Shown: positions 1-11,770 of the stretch, in pieces
How the letters are laid out: every line of letters starts with the position of its first letter
Numbering within the stretch: the first letter of the stretch is position 1
Source: Arctopsyche grandis
Lineage: Eukaryota > Arthropoda > Insecta > Trichoptera > Hydropsychidae
Reading direction: 5' to 3'
Length of the DNA: 64,000 bases
Assembly: GCF_051622035.1 (NCBI RefSeq)
Contig: NC_135359.1
Coordinates: 28,983,501-29,047,500 of the forward strand
Program-made: the position numbers and the translations under genes
The notes under the pieces: model-generated
Told to the model about the DNA's origin: nothing
The model's input: only the letters and a program-made list of their open reading frames with translations
Database searches by the model: none

Positions 1-504
1 TCGGTCACTTATATCGCGCAATTAGTTCGACTCGATTCTGTATGCGCTCGGCTTGATCCTCTCATTTTTTCCCTTCATATTGATATATGGCAGTGAGTTC
101 TCTACTGCATTTATTACCTGCTTCTGCAGGAGACTTGTGCATTTCAGCTTAGAATTTTAATTTAGAAAATCGCGTATTATCCGCGCTTGAAATGCAACCG
201 TCGTACAAAAGGATGAGTCAGGCTGGTTACATGCCGGATTTAAACATCTATTTCACATATTGTAATTTTTCAACTTCAAAGACATGCAACCATGAATGGT
301 GTACGTTCCTAGTAATTTACATATCATTCTGTAGTATTTTGTACCAAAATATAAAATTCGATTGATATGTTCCTTATTTATTGACGCATCTTCGAAAGAG
401 ATTCCGCAAAACTACTATGTAGGATGTAATCTTTACATTCGTATTTATCAAATGGAACATATTCCATTGAACAAAACTGACAAATTATTTAAATTATGTA
501 TATT
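1..504. other. AT-rich unique sequence
   Basis: No gene, RNA or repeat is recognised here. The open frames are short and lack family resemblance. Confidence 0.5.
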
Positions 505-805
505 TCAGTACATTTGGGACTCGCAGGGATGTTTTGTATTTGCAGCCGGTTCTTATACATACATACATACATATATTGGTGCTGGCTATAGGTGCAAGAC
601 ATTCCCTACTTTATATTTTATTACATGATGTTTTTACTTTGATATTGTTTTTTTATGATTATATATAAATTTATTTTTGTCTGTATATACGTATATACAT
701 ATATTTTTTTTATTTTTATCATCTCTGTATTTTTTCGACCATTGTGGCGCATTAGGGACTCCTGTAATGCCACAATGGTCTGTACTTAAAATTAAATAAA
801 TAAAT
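505..805 (+). mobile_element. 3' end of Jockey-like LINE A (copy 1)
   Basis: A 5'-truncated copy. It shares the coding end (IW.SQGCF...FA.GSY in translation) and the 3' UTR with the longer minus-strand copy near 57.4-58.4 kb. It ends in a hairpin with arms at 737-748 and 769-780 (stem GACCATTGTGGC, loop of 20 nt), followed by a (TAAA)n tail. The ORF fragment is only the last few codons of the reverse-transcriptase protein and cannot be functional. Confidence 0.75.
737..780 (+). repeat. LINE A 3'-terminal stem-loop
   Basis: A perfect 12-bp stem, GACCATTGTGGC with GCCACAATGGTC, encloses the loop GCATTAGGGACTCCTGTAAT just before the A-rich tail. The same loop with different stems closes the SINEs of this window. 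Confidence 0.85.
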
Positions 806-3800
806 AAAACATGGGTCTCTAAACTATGGCCCTTAGGCCAGAATGAAACCCTTGGTCGATCTTAAAATAAAAATTATATCCTCGTTGTGACTGCTTAAAA
901 TATTTATATTTAGGCTTCCTCGTAAAAAAGTTGGATACCGCTGATATATTTATAATACAATTTAAAAAAGGTTTTTGATTACATTCAGATCATCAGGAAC
1001 TTCTTGTCATTTCAAATTTCTATCTAATCTAATCGCAATATATGTATATATAATTATGTTATACTTGTTTTATTGGTTTATTTACTAAAAATCGGAATAT
1101 ATTATATTTAATAGACCACCATTCGCAACAAACTTTCATTTGAGATTTTGTCTGATTTAATATGTGCCTTTTTTTTAAACTTACGTCAATTTAATATTCT
1201 CTTTATATATTGAATCTACGTATCAAACAAATTATTATTTTTTAGGATCAAAATGGATACCTGTTTGAAACTTGTTTGTACGAATTGTGTCACTTTATGA
1301 TAAATTCGTATTGATTCAAGTCAACGTTTTAGTAGAAATAAAAATAAAAATTTATTATTTTTTTAGTAATCGTATTCAATATAAAATGTTAAAATCATCA
1401 TCATGCAAAATTTTCAATACATATAATGAACATTTCCGTAATTAAATGCGATCTCCATTATATAACGAATGACATTAAGCGCATTTGCTTATATTTAAAA
1501 CCCATTTATTATTACGGCTTTAATCGCAATTTATGACAGCGTTAACAGCACATCATCCGCATGCAGAAATACCCTTTAAGACCTACAGTAAAGTTATAAT
1601 TAACAAGAAAATTAATATAATAATTAAAAGAAGCCGTGTTGCACAGTAGCAGCCTCCATAACCGATTTTAATTAAACTCGCCGATGTTTCGTTTATTTTC
1701 ACTCGACTTTAGCACACACACTTATATTGCAAATCCATGTAAAACAGGTTGTAAATTTTCCGCTTAAACGTTGCTTAGGTTGCTGCAGCCACTCCCTCAA
1801 TTCAATTATGATTAATATCACAAAAACCAATATTATCTCGAGCGGCGAGACGGACCAACGGCAAATCTCGACACAATAAACACGTACAAATTCGTCGCTG
1901 TAACAGAATATACACAGGTTAGTTAAACGTGGCCAATTCAATTCAGTACCACTTTTTGCGAGTAAATTTAATTAGCAGCTTCAATTATTCGACGGCGGTA
2001 CCGTATCGGATGCGAAACGTGCCAAAAAAGCTCTGCATTTGCAATTTCGATGCGGATGACTCAAAACGGTCAATTTTACCGATTCTACGAAAAAAGTATT
2101 GCGAATCCCTCAATTCTGCATTTGAGGTTAGCTTTTTACGTATGAAAATAATCAACTACGTAAATAAACGAACGAAATGTAAACGAAAGCACTCGCAGCT
2201 TTCGTATGGGCGTAGGTGCGGCAGAAGAATGGGAGATGTTTAAAATTCAACAACTTTTTAAATACGCCATTTAATTGTTTATAATTTAATCATATACATT
2301 AAAGTACAATATAATTGATTATTAAAATATAATACAATAAATTAATAAGTAAATCTATACAATACTGAATGTGGTATATTAAATCAGATGTGGCCATACA
2401 TTATTCATAAATGTTTTAATTCAATAATACACATTGTAACATTATTAAGATGATTTAAATTAACATTAGAGTAATTTTTGTTTAATTTTAATCGCATTAT
2501 TAGCTATACATTTATTCCATTTGATTGTTCAATCGCCGAGGAGAAGTAATCGCTCATTACTTTGCCGCACATTTTTCATTATCATTGGAGATATCAACGA
2601 ACAATATAACGAAACCCAATACTTTTAGTTTCATCGTTTAAATCTTTAGAATTTAGTTTGTAGCATTATCAAAATATTATATGTATATGTTGTGAACGTT
2701 ACGTGTGTGTTTGATGGTAAAAAAATATGTATAAAAATAATAAAAAGAACTAGAATCACCTCGGTCGCATCATTAATTTCGACTTTCGCCTCTCGGTCGC
2801 ACGTTAAATAATCGTAACGATAAATTACGCCATCATAACAATAAATAATCGTTTAGTTTTGTATCGTCAAATAATATCGCAAATTCCCTTGACACGATTT
2901 TGCTCTTCTCAGTCGTCGGTTTAAATGTGACAAATGTGAATAATTCAACAAACGACCGAATAGCGATAATAAAACGCTAAAACATATTTATGAATTTACT
3001 CATTTTTCGATCATAGACTATAATCGATGATTTATTATTTAGCGGCGATCCTAACGCACTTTATACACATAAAATAATAATATTAATATAGTGTCGAGAT
3101 ATCATTACTATTGTTTGAATTCGCAGAATATACATACTTGGTATAAATGTCTTATGGATTTACATTACGTAGAATTCGGTCTGCAAATAAGCTTCAATAG
3201 ATTTATTCACGTAGAAGATAAAAAATTGTTATTAAACTTTTAAATCACTTATTTTCAACCGTTAATTCAATTTTGTTTGAGGTTATAGTTTTTACGCACA
3301 TACATACATACATATGTGCAAGTTTTAAAATTAAATTTTCCTACAATTATATATATGTAGTCAGAAATTATTAAACTGAATTCACAGTTAGAAAGCCAAC
3401 GTTTATTTATGTTTATGTAGAACGAAAGGAAACCTCACATTGCACATTAGACCAAAGCGAAAAATGCAAATTTCGAATTTCCCATTATGGACTTGGTGGA
3501 AAACTTTCTTCGTGTCAAAGGAACAATGAAAAATTTCAAAAACTGTCCTGTGCCTCTATCTAATTGATTTATCTCGACAACAATCACAACATAGTGTATA
3601 ACATAGTTATACTTTAATTTTATTTTGTTTGAAAAAAAAAAACCTAAATATGTATATTGTAACAGCAGTTTAATTGGGACGATGACGTTTTATTCTGACT
3701 GATTAATGAGAGATCAAAGTCACCGTTCTGTCAGAAACTGCCACACAAAACTCACCACGTTCATAACGAGCATGAATGTATGGCGGAAGCGGTCTTTTCA

Positions 3801-3955
3801 GAAAATCGTCATATTTTTCATGTTCCCGGCATTATTTTTAATACAAAAGTTGTTGAGAACTTCTTTGGCAGTTTGTCTTCATTTTAAACACAACAAATAC
3901 CGAAAAATTGCAAAGTTATTGAATATAAACATATCAAAATAACATTTAAAAAAAA
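806..3955. other. AT-rich intergenic stretch with two less AT-rich islands
   Basis: No gene recognised. Islands around 1690-2240 and 2510-3060 have more CG dinucleotides than the surroundings but no convincing coding frame. They may be regulatory or simply unique sequence. Confidence 0.4.
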
Positions 3956-4550
3956 ATTGGATATGACCAACCCGTGGACTTCTAGAAGATCACAAAACAA
4001 AATTCAATTATTAAACATACATACACGTTCACACATGCCGGTTATGACAACATTTTCGATAGAAATTGAACGCAAATGTATGTAAACTTACACAACACAA
4101 AAATTCTACTTTCAGTTGACGGATTTTGTTCGAAATTTTTTCATTCCTTAAAATCACTATAATTATTATACACATTAAATATCGAGAGGATAAAAATAAT
4201 TTTAAAGGTCAAAATAAAATAATGAAATATTGTTTTAAAAAAAAATACTACTTCCGGTTTACGAATTCCGACCAAAACCTAATCAGCTCTAAGTTAATAC
4301 ATAAAAAATACAAATATAAATTTTCAGCTTGATACGTTCAGGGGTGTGGACAGAATCGTGGTCACAACATTTTCGACCTTTCTAAGAGGGAAATATCCCA
4401 CTTCTGGTTTAATAAATTTAGTGATTTTTTTTTATTTTCATCACATTTCACACACACATTTTTTCTAGATCATGAAAACGTGATCAGTGATCGATTCTGA
4501 GTTCGAATCAGTCAAAATCTCGAGTTCGACTTTTCGCATGATCACAAAAC
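3955..4550 (+). repeat. Dispersed repeat F (copy 1)
   Basis: Collinear with 10420-11770. Shared blocks include CATTTTCGATA.AAATTGA, ACTTCCGG.TTAC and GTGATCAGTGATCGATTCTG. No coding capacity is visible. The superfamily is not identified; it is a repeat because it occurs twice in the same order in this window. Confidence 0.65.
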
Positions 4551-4564
4551 TTCATTTATTGTTA

Positions 4565-5084
4565 TTTTTTTTTATTTTTAAATGCTTTTTATTATTAATA
4601 AATTATGTTCACAAAACGTCTTATATCTATTTTAATAGCTACTGATCTACTGATCATTTTCTATTTTACAATTTAATTTAATTGGGTTGGTAATCATAGT
4701 ATTATATTATTATAATGTTAATATGTACAGCGTAATAGGAAAAAGAGCTCAAAAACCTATTTACAATTCTTATAAATGCTAATAATATATATAATACATA
4801 ATATTAATTAAAGACTCTCTAAAGTCGATGACCTAAAGCAGATTGTGTTTAGGTAATCTGTGTTTATACCTGAAGGGTATAGACATTTTGTTGTAATCAC
4901 CGAGACTCTTCATAAGTGTGTTAGTATGGTTATTAGTAGAGTACGGATAGCCAAGGTGCCGCTTATTGTTCGATTGTTGTAAATGCTTTTTAAAAAAGGC
5001 TCGGCAAACCTTTAACAGTGCATTTACAACATTTGAACAATAAACGGCACATTGGTTTCTCCGGGCTCTAGTTATTAGTGACAA
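4565..5084 (-). mobile_element. 3' end of a second non-LTR element, family G (copy 1)
   Basis: Read on the minus strand, about 83 terminal codons (5084-4833) end in a stop and are followed by a 3' UTR seen again at 50408-50725 (-), 52755-53065 (+) and 55118-55315 (+). The UTR ends in an AATAAAAAGCATTTAAAAAT tail. The C-terminal peptide has the spaced N/S-rich pattern of LINE ORF2 ends, but that class call is tentative. The copy is 5'-truncated. Confidence 0.55.
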
Positions 5085-5088
5085 TTAG

Positions 5089-5128
5089 TGCAATACGTCT
5101 TACTGGTTAGTTTGTAAGACGTATTGCA
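5089..5128. repeat. Perfect 15-bp hairpin
   Basis: Arms TGCAATACGTCTTAC (5089-5103) and its exact complement (5114-5128) flank a 10-nt loop. It sits at the 5' boundary of the family G fragment and may be a target-site or foldback remnant. Confidence 0.7.
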
Positions 5129-5279
5129 TTATTGCATTTTTCGACAAAGTTTGCATTAAACACTCCGGCCCACTGCACATACATATGTTTGTATATATGC
5201 TATAAACAATGTTTATGAAATATGGATCGACGTCTATTGAGCTAGTTTATGATCTACTTATATTTATTATATTATAAAT

Positions 5280-5720
5280 TAGCGAACGTCAGACGAGCTG
5301 TCTAAGTTCGGTCGAGGCGATAAGCAAAGCCCAGTCATTGTCGGAAGACAGGTGGTGATGACCAACTGTGGTTGACCTGCTGCCCACGAGGGTCGTTACC
5401 AGCACCACCCACGTGTGTTTGTCGTCAGTATGAACGAGCCTTTAGCGCCGTTTGTCTCTACCACGGAAGCGCCACCAATAGTCGCCCCCGAAACCTGTCG
5501 TCTGTATCTCGAGCCGTGATATCACCACACCCCGTCACAAAAATGATAACATTTTAGCACCAAATCATCACTAGACATATACACTATTCGTGGTGAAAAT
5601 TACTTTTCGGATATCTTTAACAAGGGTGATAAAATCGTGCTCACAATCGGACACGTCGAGTAGGCGTTAACATCGGTGACGATTTACAACGCGATAAATG
5701 TATTGTCGTAAGAGAAGTCA
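5280..5720. other. GC-rich unique island
   Basis: Clearly higher GC than the flanks. A 61-codon open frame (5372-5557, +) has no recognisable domain. It could be a regulatory element or an unrecognised exon. Confidence 0.3.
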
Positions 5721-7080
5721 CAAATGTATGTATGTATGTGCATATAATGCATGTATTTTTACCAATGCAACATGCACTGTTTAATTTATTGGTTTTGTAA
5801 TAAAATCCTTAAAGCAGATATCGCTTGTTTCGTATAAAACGCTCAAATTTTATTTGACGTATTATGTTTCATAGCGAAAGTACACTTTATCAGATTGATA
5901 CTGACTAAAATGGTGAGTTTAATGAATTTTGCAAACCGGGTTAGGTACAATTTGGTAATAAATAAGCCGAAGTTACATAGTTGATTAATATTCTTGTTTA
6001 ATATATAATATTTATATCCGTATCAAACTTTAAGTAGGTATGATTTAGATAAAATTTAGAGGAAATAGAATTACTTTTGAAAGGTCGCAAAACCAATGAT
6101 ATAATAAATTTGGAATGTATAGTGCGCTAATGAATTAAGCAAAATAAAATAAAATATCAAAATTAAGATACGTAGAAAACATTGAATGAAATGGAAGCCC
6201 AAAGATTTTGAGAGGCGCAATCTATAATACAAATCTAAAGTATTTTAAAGGAGAGTATATTTACGTATTATATATGTATATGTATGTATGTATATAGGTG
6301 TGTGTGTACAGCCAATAAAAGTCATAGAAGTTGATAACCAGATATAATAAGGAATCGTCGAATGGTATCTGAAATAATTTAATTACAAGGGAAAGTAAGA
6401 AAGGTTGAACAGGTCGTGATCTAATGAACTATAGGAACATATTATAAAGAAGAAATTACATAAAATTTAATTAACCTTCTTCTAAATGTGAATGGTGAAA
6501 GCCTCATTAAATATATCTAACACCCAGATTAAATTGACTACAAATACCAATTAAATTTAATGGCCAATTAATGATCATCAATTAAGCAAAGGAACTTATT
6601 ATACATATAATACTATTGAAAATAATTCTGTGGTATTTCAAATAATTTAAAAAATGTATTTTACGACTCGTTTTATACTTACATATACATACATACATAT
6701 AACAGCACGGTAATCCATCAAAAAATAAAGTAAAAAATTCAATCGCAATCATCAAAGCGGAAGTGTGAATATATTCACGTCAAGATGCAACTTTTCATTT
6801 GCTCAAACCATTACAATAGTAGGGACATATGGATAGAGAAAGTCACACAATGGAAACCGGATTTTTTCGCATTGTAAAAAACCATCAATTCGACAATTTT
6901 TTGAGACAATCCGTACAGCAAATATCGCACACAATACGTCGTATTGACACAGTTCAAATAATTCAAACGACAAACATTTACACCTCTAATTTTCACCTCA
7001 CACACACACACACAGGATCGAAAATGAATATTTAATAAAACCCAAGAAGCGGTTCTCATACATACATATATGAGCATAGA
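5721..7080. other. AT-rich stretch with short microsatellites
   Basis: Contains (TATG)n-type runs near 5725 and 6280 and a short (CA)n run near 7000. No gene is seen. Confidence 0.4.
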
Positions 7081-7084
7081 TCAG

Positions 7085-7680
7085 ATTTAACCTGAATACT
7101 CGTCGCGGTGAATTATGAGCGCCTAAGCCTTAATAAAGCGCGACATTTGGCCGCGAATGACCAAATTGTGTGTGCGAAAAAATGGACCCAAATTCAAATC
7201 GGCGGTGATTTATGGGAAGACGAAGACCACACTGGGTGATGTTATGGGTAGCGTGTGCTCCGCATGGCAAAGTCGGAACATGGTTTATTTATGGGGAGCC
7301 CACACGAGCCTAATGAAAATGCATCTGCCACTAACTTATGACCATATACGATGCACTTGACTTGTGTCGCGATCGCCATGACAATGAGGGGACAATTTTC
7401 TAGGGCGATCTGTGGTCGACGACCGCGTAGGCCTTCCTTTTCCAGCCTCCGCATCTCTGACCTTACGCACGCCGAAAGTGTGGGACTTACAAATGCAATT
7501 AGTGTCCGCTGGTGCAATTAGTGATGCAAGTTCAAGTCTCACGACTTGCATTTCTCCTGTTGCAGGTTTTGAGGTGTCTCAAACCTGTAGTTGTGTTGGT
7601 TGCTATTTTATTGGGTGACTTTTTGTGGGTTTTTCCAGGGTTTGACATTTGCCCGTTGATTTCAACGGGTGATTTCGGAA
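7085..7680. other. GC-rich unique island
   Basis: Several overlapping short frames occur on both strands (7157-7694), which argues against a specific coding frame. Candidate conserved non-coding or regulatory DNA. Confidence 0.3.
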
Positions 7681-7681
7681 A

Positions 7682-8075
7682 GGGGCTTACGTGACGAGAC
7701 AGAATGTTAAATTACAGAAAACGCAAATATCGGAAGGCAAAGATCGAAAATCGAAAGATCTTAAGTCGAAAGATCAAAAAAAAAATGGTGCATGGTAAAC
7801 GGTACATACTCACTTAATTTGCGCGAGCAGGATACAACAGGAACAATAGGAACATGCTTTTCCTCCCGTATTCTGCGCGCGCACATTTATACGGGAGGAA
7901 AAGCCTGTTCCTCTTGTTCCTTTTGTATCCTGCTCGCGCAAATTAAATGAGTATGTACCGTTTATCATGCACCCTTTTTTTTTATCTTTCGACTTAAGAT
8001 CTTTCGATTTTCGATCTTTGCTTTCCGATATTTGCGTTTTCTGTAATTTCACATTCTATCTCATCACGTAGACCC
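7682..8075. mobile_element. Palindromic MITE, family D (copy 1)
   Basis: A near-perfect inverted repeat of about 190 bp per arm. The ends read ACGTGACGAGACAGAATGT on the left and its approximate complement ACATTCTATCTCATCACGT on the right. The central loop is TCTGCGCGCGCACATTT between the stem ends CCTCCCGTAT and ATACGGGAGG. One arm recurs at 28535-28735. No ORF. A non-autonomous foldback or MITE element is inferred; the superfamily is unknown. Confidence 0.8.
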
Positions 8076-8178
8076 ATAAATATTATATAATGTAAGGTAA
8101 TTTATAGACGCGCGCGCGCACGTAGTAAATAAAAAGTACGCACATTACACGCTCACCAATCCAACCCGTTCGAATTAA

Positions 8179-8180
8179 TG

Positions 8181-8202
<22 letters not shown>
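8179..8202. repeat. (GT)n microsatellite
   Basis: About twelve GT units, followed by a short TATG run. Confidence 0.9.
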
Positions 8203-8211
<9 letters not shown>

Positions 8212-8244
8212 GTCGCCCGTCGCCCAGCCTGACGTCATATGACG

Positions 8245-8258
8245 CCCCCCCCCCCCCC
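8245..8258. repeat. C14 homopolymer
   Basis: Fourteen consecutive C residues in otherwise AT-rich DNA. Confidence 0.9.
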
Positions 8259-8259
8259 T

Positions 8260-10415
8260 CCTCGCTATGTAAAAAAATAATGTAAGGCTTCACTTTACAT
8301 TACATATATGTATATGGTGATTTAATACATGCATTAAAAAAATGGTCCTTTAGTAGTCAAAAATTTTTTTTTAACTTCTCAACTAGTAAAAAATTTTAGT
8401 TGTCAATTTTTTTTTTCCTTTTAAGGATGCGGAAAAAATATAAAAACCTCAGTTTTAAATGAAGCCAAATGAGAATCGATCTATTGGGATCATATCAATT
8501 TATTTATTAATATTTATCATCATCATCCTCATCATCTACAGCCACTCACAATGAATGTAGGCCTCTCCAATACACTTCCAATGCCATTTCAATCTCTTTT
8601 TAGGATGTATACTACATATAATACAAATATGTACATATGTACATATTTCGTGTTTCAAAGAAAAATGATAACTCGAAAACTAATATCTAACAGTACAGAA
8701 ATTTGCAAATTTGAAAAACATTCAATAAAAAATTATTATAAATCAAAAAGTCTTTGTTGCACATAATAAAAAATATGTATGTATATGTACATATAAAATT
8801 AAATTCATAAAAATGTTCATATTATTTTTCTTAAACACCACAAATAAATACGCAGAGATAAAGAGGTACACGGCATGTATTTTTTTTTAGATAGCTTTAC
8901 ACGTGTTAACAAATCACTAGCACGTCTGATCTATTCTATGGCACCCAGGCCAAAAACTTTTCTTATATATTAGACCTGCTTTTAATATTTATATTACTTG
9001 TTTTTGTATTTATTTTCTTGCTTATATTTGTTTATATACGTGTTGCGCGACTTTGTCGCTGCGCTATTTTGCTGCACGGTTTCGTTCAAGCGATTTTGTC
9101 CCGCGCGGTTTTATTGGGACACCCTGTCTACTAGCCATTATTTAGATTAGTTTCATTTGATGTTTTATTATTTTAAATAACTTTCTAGTCATTAGACCTA
9201 TTACTATAAGTAATTGAACTATATTTTCCATCTTTAACTAAAATATACATATCACGTTTACGTTATAGCAGTAAATTACATAGAAGATAACTCGCCATAT
9301 ATGTAAGTGTTATTCTATTATGTTGTAAAAGTATGATATCGATATAAAATATTCAACAAATTGGCCATCGGAAATAGACACAGATGTCGATTGACCGGGT
9401 GGTGCTACATAGGTATGTATGTCCTTTCGGTCATTGACAATAATGCCCGATAAATTGACGTCGCAATCCAATATTCGTAAACGGTCTTACGTAGGAAAGG
9501 TTTGACGCAACAGTATGCGATTACGAATTTATTATGACGTGTCTATTTTAAGTGCCAATCGAACATTTCTATTTTAACGTCCTGAATACATCTATATATA
9601 GGTATATTCATATATATAATATGCAAAATTAATAGGGCATATTTAAAGGTTTTTTTTGTATATTATATGTATATGTATTTCAAATGTATAAAGTGCCAAA
9701 TTTTGTCGCTCAACGACAGATTTTCTCGACAAAATAAATTATTCCGGCAACATGACAACATTCACTTGTGAGGAATTTATAGTTTAGAGATTTCAGATAG
9801 CTACCGTCGTTACACATGATTAATTAACGTTTCCCAACTTCCAATTTACAATTTACAACTTGCTGTGTATTAACAAGTCAATGCAACACGGTCGACAGTC
9901 GTAACAAACGATCACCCTTTTCTAGAGACTCACTTCAAATCTACCGTTAAACTAGAATTACCATATCCTGATCATTAGAAAAGAGGACATCAAATATATG
10001 TTAACACTCCAAAAATGCTATGTGGTCTTTGCAAATTTTTAATTTATTTCCTTAACATTTCCTTTCGTATTTTCCGACAGGTCTATTTTTTTTAATGAGA
10101 CTTTCACATACATGAAAGTTTAATCAAGGCCATTTATGGTCAAGGTCAAATATTCATATACCTAGAATCGGGGGGGGGGGGGGTCACAAGTTCAAAACAA
10201 TGGTTTTGTATCCACATATTTTATGCAAATGCATTTTTTTGTGTGAAATCTTAATGTATTGCCCGCATTGCGATATCATCATAATGCCAAAAGCTAGGAG
10301 CAGATACAAAAAATAACTAAGCACGAAAGAAAAAAGGCCTGTATTGATTAGTCAAAAACTTTAAATATTTTTTAGTTATTTTAGCAAAAAAAAAATAGTT
10401 AGTATTATACATACA
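8260..10415. other. AT-rich intergenic stretch
   Basis: No gene recognised. The segment around 8510-8610 (CATCATCATCCTCATCATC followed by AGGCCTCTCCAA) resembles the 3' parts of insect non-LTR elements and may be a LINE scrap. A G14 run lies at 10170-10183. Confidence 0.35.
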
Positions 10416-10800
10416 TAACTTACATAAAAAAATCAGATGTGACCAACCCACGACTTTATCTATGTATTTGAGGAATGTAAGAGGGATAAAAAACCAAAAA
10501 AGATAGTGAAACATCCATACATGTTCACACATTCTGGTTGTGAGAGCATTTTCGATACAAATTGAGCTCAAATGTAGGGAAACTTACACAAGACAAAAGT
10601 TCTGTTTCCGGATGTGGGATTTTATTCATTTTTTTTTTTCATTACTTAACATCTCTATAAATATTATAAATATAAAATATCAACAAGATAGGAAAAATTT
10701 AAAAGGTCAAAATAAAATAATAAAATATTGTTTTAAAAAAAAATTCTACTTCCGGCTTACAAATTCGAACCAAAACCGTATCAACTGTAAGTTCAAACAT

Positions 10801-11247
10801 TAGCCAGCAGTATGGCTTGTTGGTTGCGTTTATATTTAGCACTGAGAGGTTACCGGGATCGATCCCGTGCTAATCTTTAATGCTGCTGGTCAGATTTGGT
10901 ATTTGTGATCCAAGTCGATCGTTACCTATCACAGTTTGCCAATTTATCTGATTTCATTGTTGAAACGTTTCCTCCATCAAATTGGCAAAACCTATCCTAC
11001 CCAGTATGTCACAAATATCTGAATTTGATTATACAATATTTAAAAATTTATGAGCAAGTCTAAGTTTATTGATGTATCTATGGATTAATTCATTAATTAA
11101 TTAATTGTTAGTTTCGTGTTTTTCAGCCTTTTTAAATACTGCGATTTATGTAATAAAAAAATGTTGCAATATTTGTAATTAATTGTCTAGGGTTTATCTA
11201 TTAGGCCTACCTGGTATATATCTATGTAAAAATAAAATAAACTAAAT
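10801..11247 (+). mobile_element. tRNA-derived SINE 1
   Basis: The head GCCAGCAGTATGGCT has box A- and box B-like segments (the latter GGGATCGATCCC), followed by the common SINE body (GTCGATCGTT...CAGTTTGCCAATTT) and a degraded CCTGG-type tail with (AATAA)n. It is inserted in repeat F; the homologous uninterrupted site is near 4300-4310. Confidence 0.8.
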
Positions 11248-11532
11248 AAAAAATACAAATATAAATTTTCAAATTGATACGTTCAGTGCTGTGGAAAAAA
11301 TCGTGTAGTCACAACATTTTTGACTTTTCTAAGAGGAAAAAAATCCCATATCCGGTTAATGAAATTAAATGTTTTTTTTTTTTTCATCGCGTTGATACAA
11401 GGATTATACTTAAATTTTCTCGTGAAGAGCACACATATTTAAAGGGTCGAAAAAAATAGTGGAAGGAAAATCAAACAAAAGTAAATAGCCACTTCCGGTT
11501 GACGGGTTTTCACCAAATTTTATTTTTTTGAA

Positions 11533-11640
11533 CAAAGCTATTTTATTTATTGATTTTAAGTTTATGTTTGGACCATTATTGCATTGCAGGAGTCCCTAAT
11601 GCGCCTCAGTGTTCGAAAAATATAAAAATCATGTATAATA
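11533..11640 (-). mobile_element. LINE A 3' tail (copy 2)
   Basis: On the minus strand it carries the degenerate terminal hairpin with CGCATTAGGGACTCCTGCAA, preceded by ATTTTTCGAACAC. Only the last 100 bp or so of the LINE is present. Confidence 0.65.
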
Positions 11641-11770
11641 TTATATTAACACACACACTACACACACACATTTTTAAAAGATCGTGAAAACGTGATCAGT
11701 GATCGATTCTGAGTTCGAATTAGACAAAATCTCAAGGTCGAATTTTCGCATGATCACAAAACTTCATCAA

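Larger units (their letters stand above)
10420..11770 (+). repeat. Dispersed repeat F (copy 2), interrupted
   Basis: Collinear with 3955-4550 but split by a SINE (10801-11247) and, further on, by a minus-strand LINE A tail (about 11533-11640). Repeat F is therefore older than both insertions. No transposase or RT coding is visible. Confidence 0.6.

Noticed and set aside
4833..5084. Cysteine-containing peptide at the family G end as a piggyBac zinc finger
   Set aside because: The cysteine spacing does not fit; an end of a LINE protein is at least as likely.
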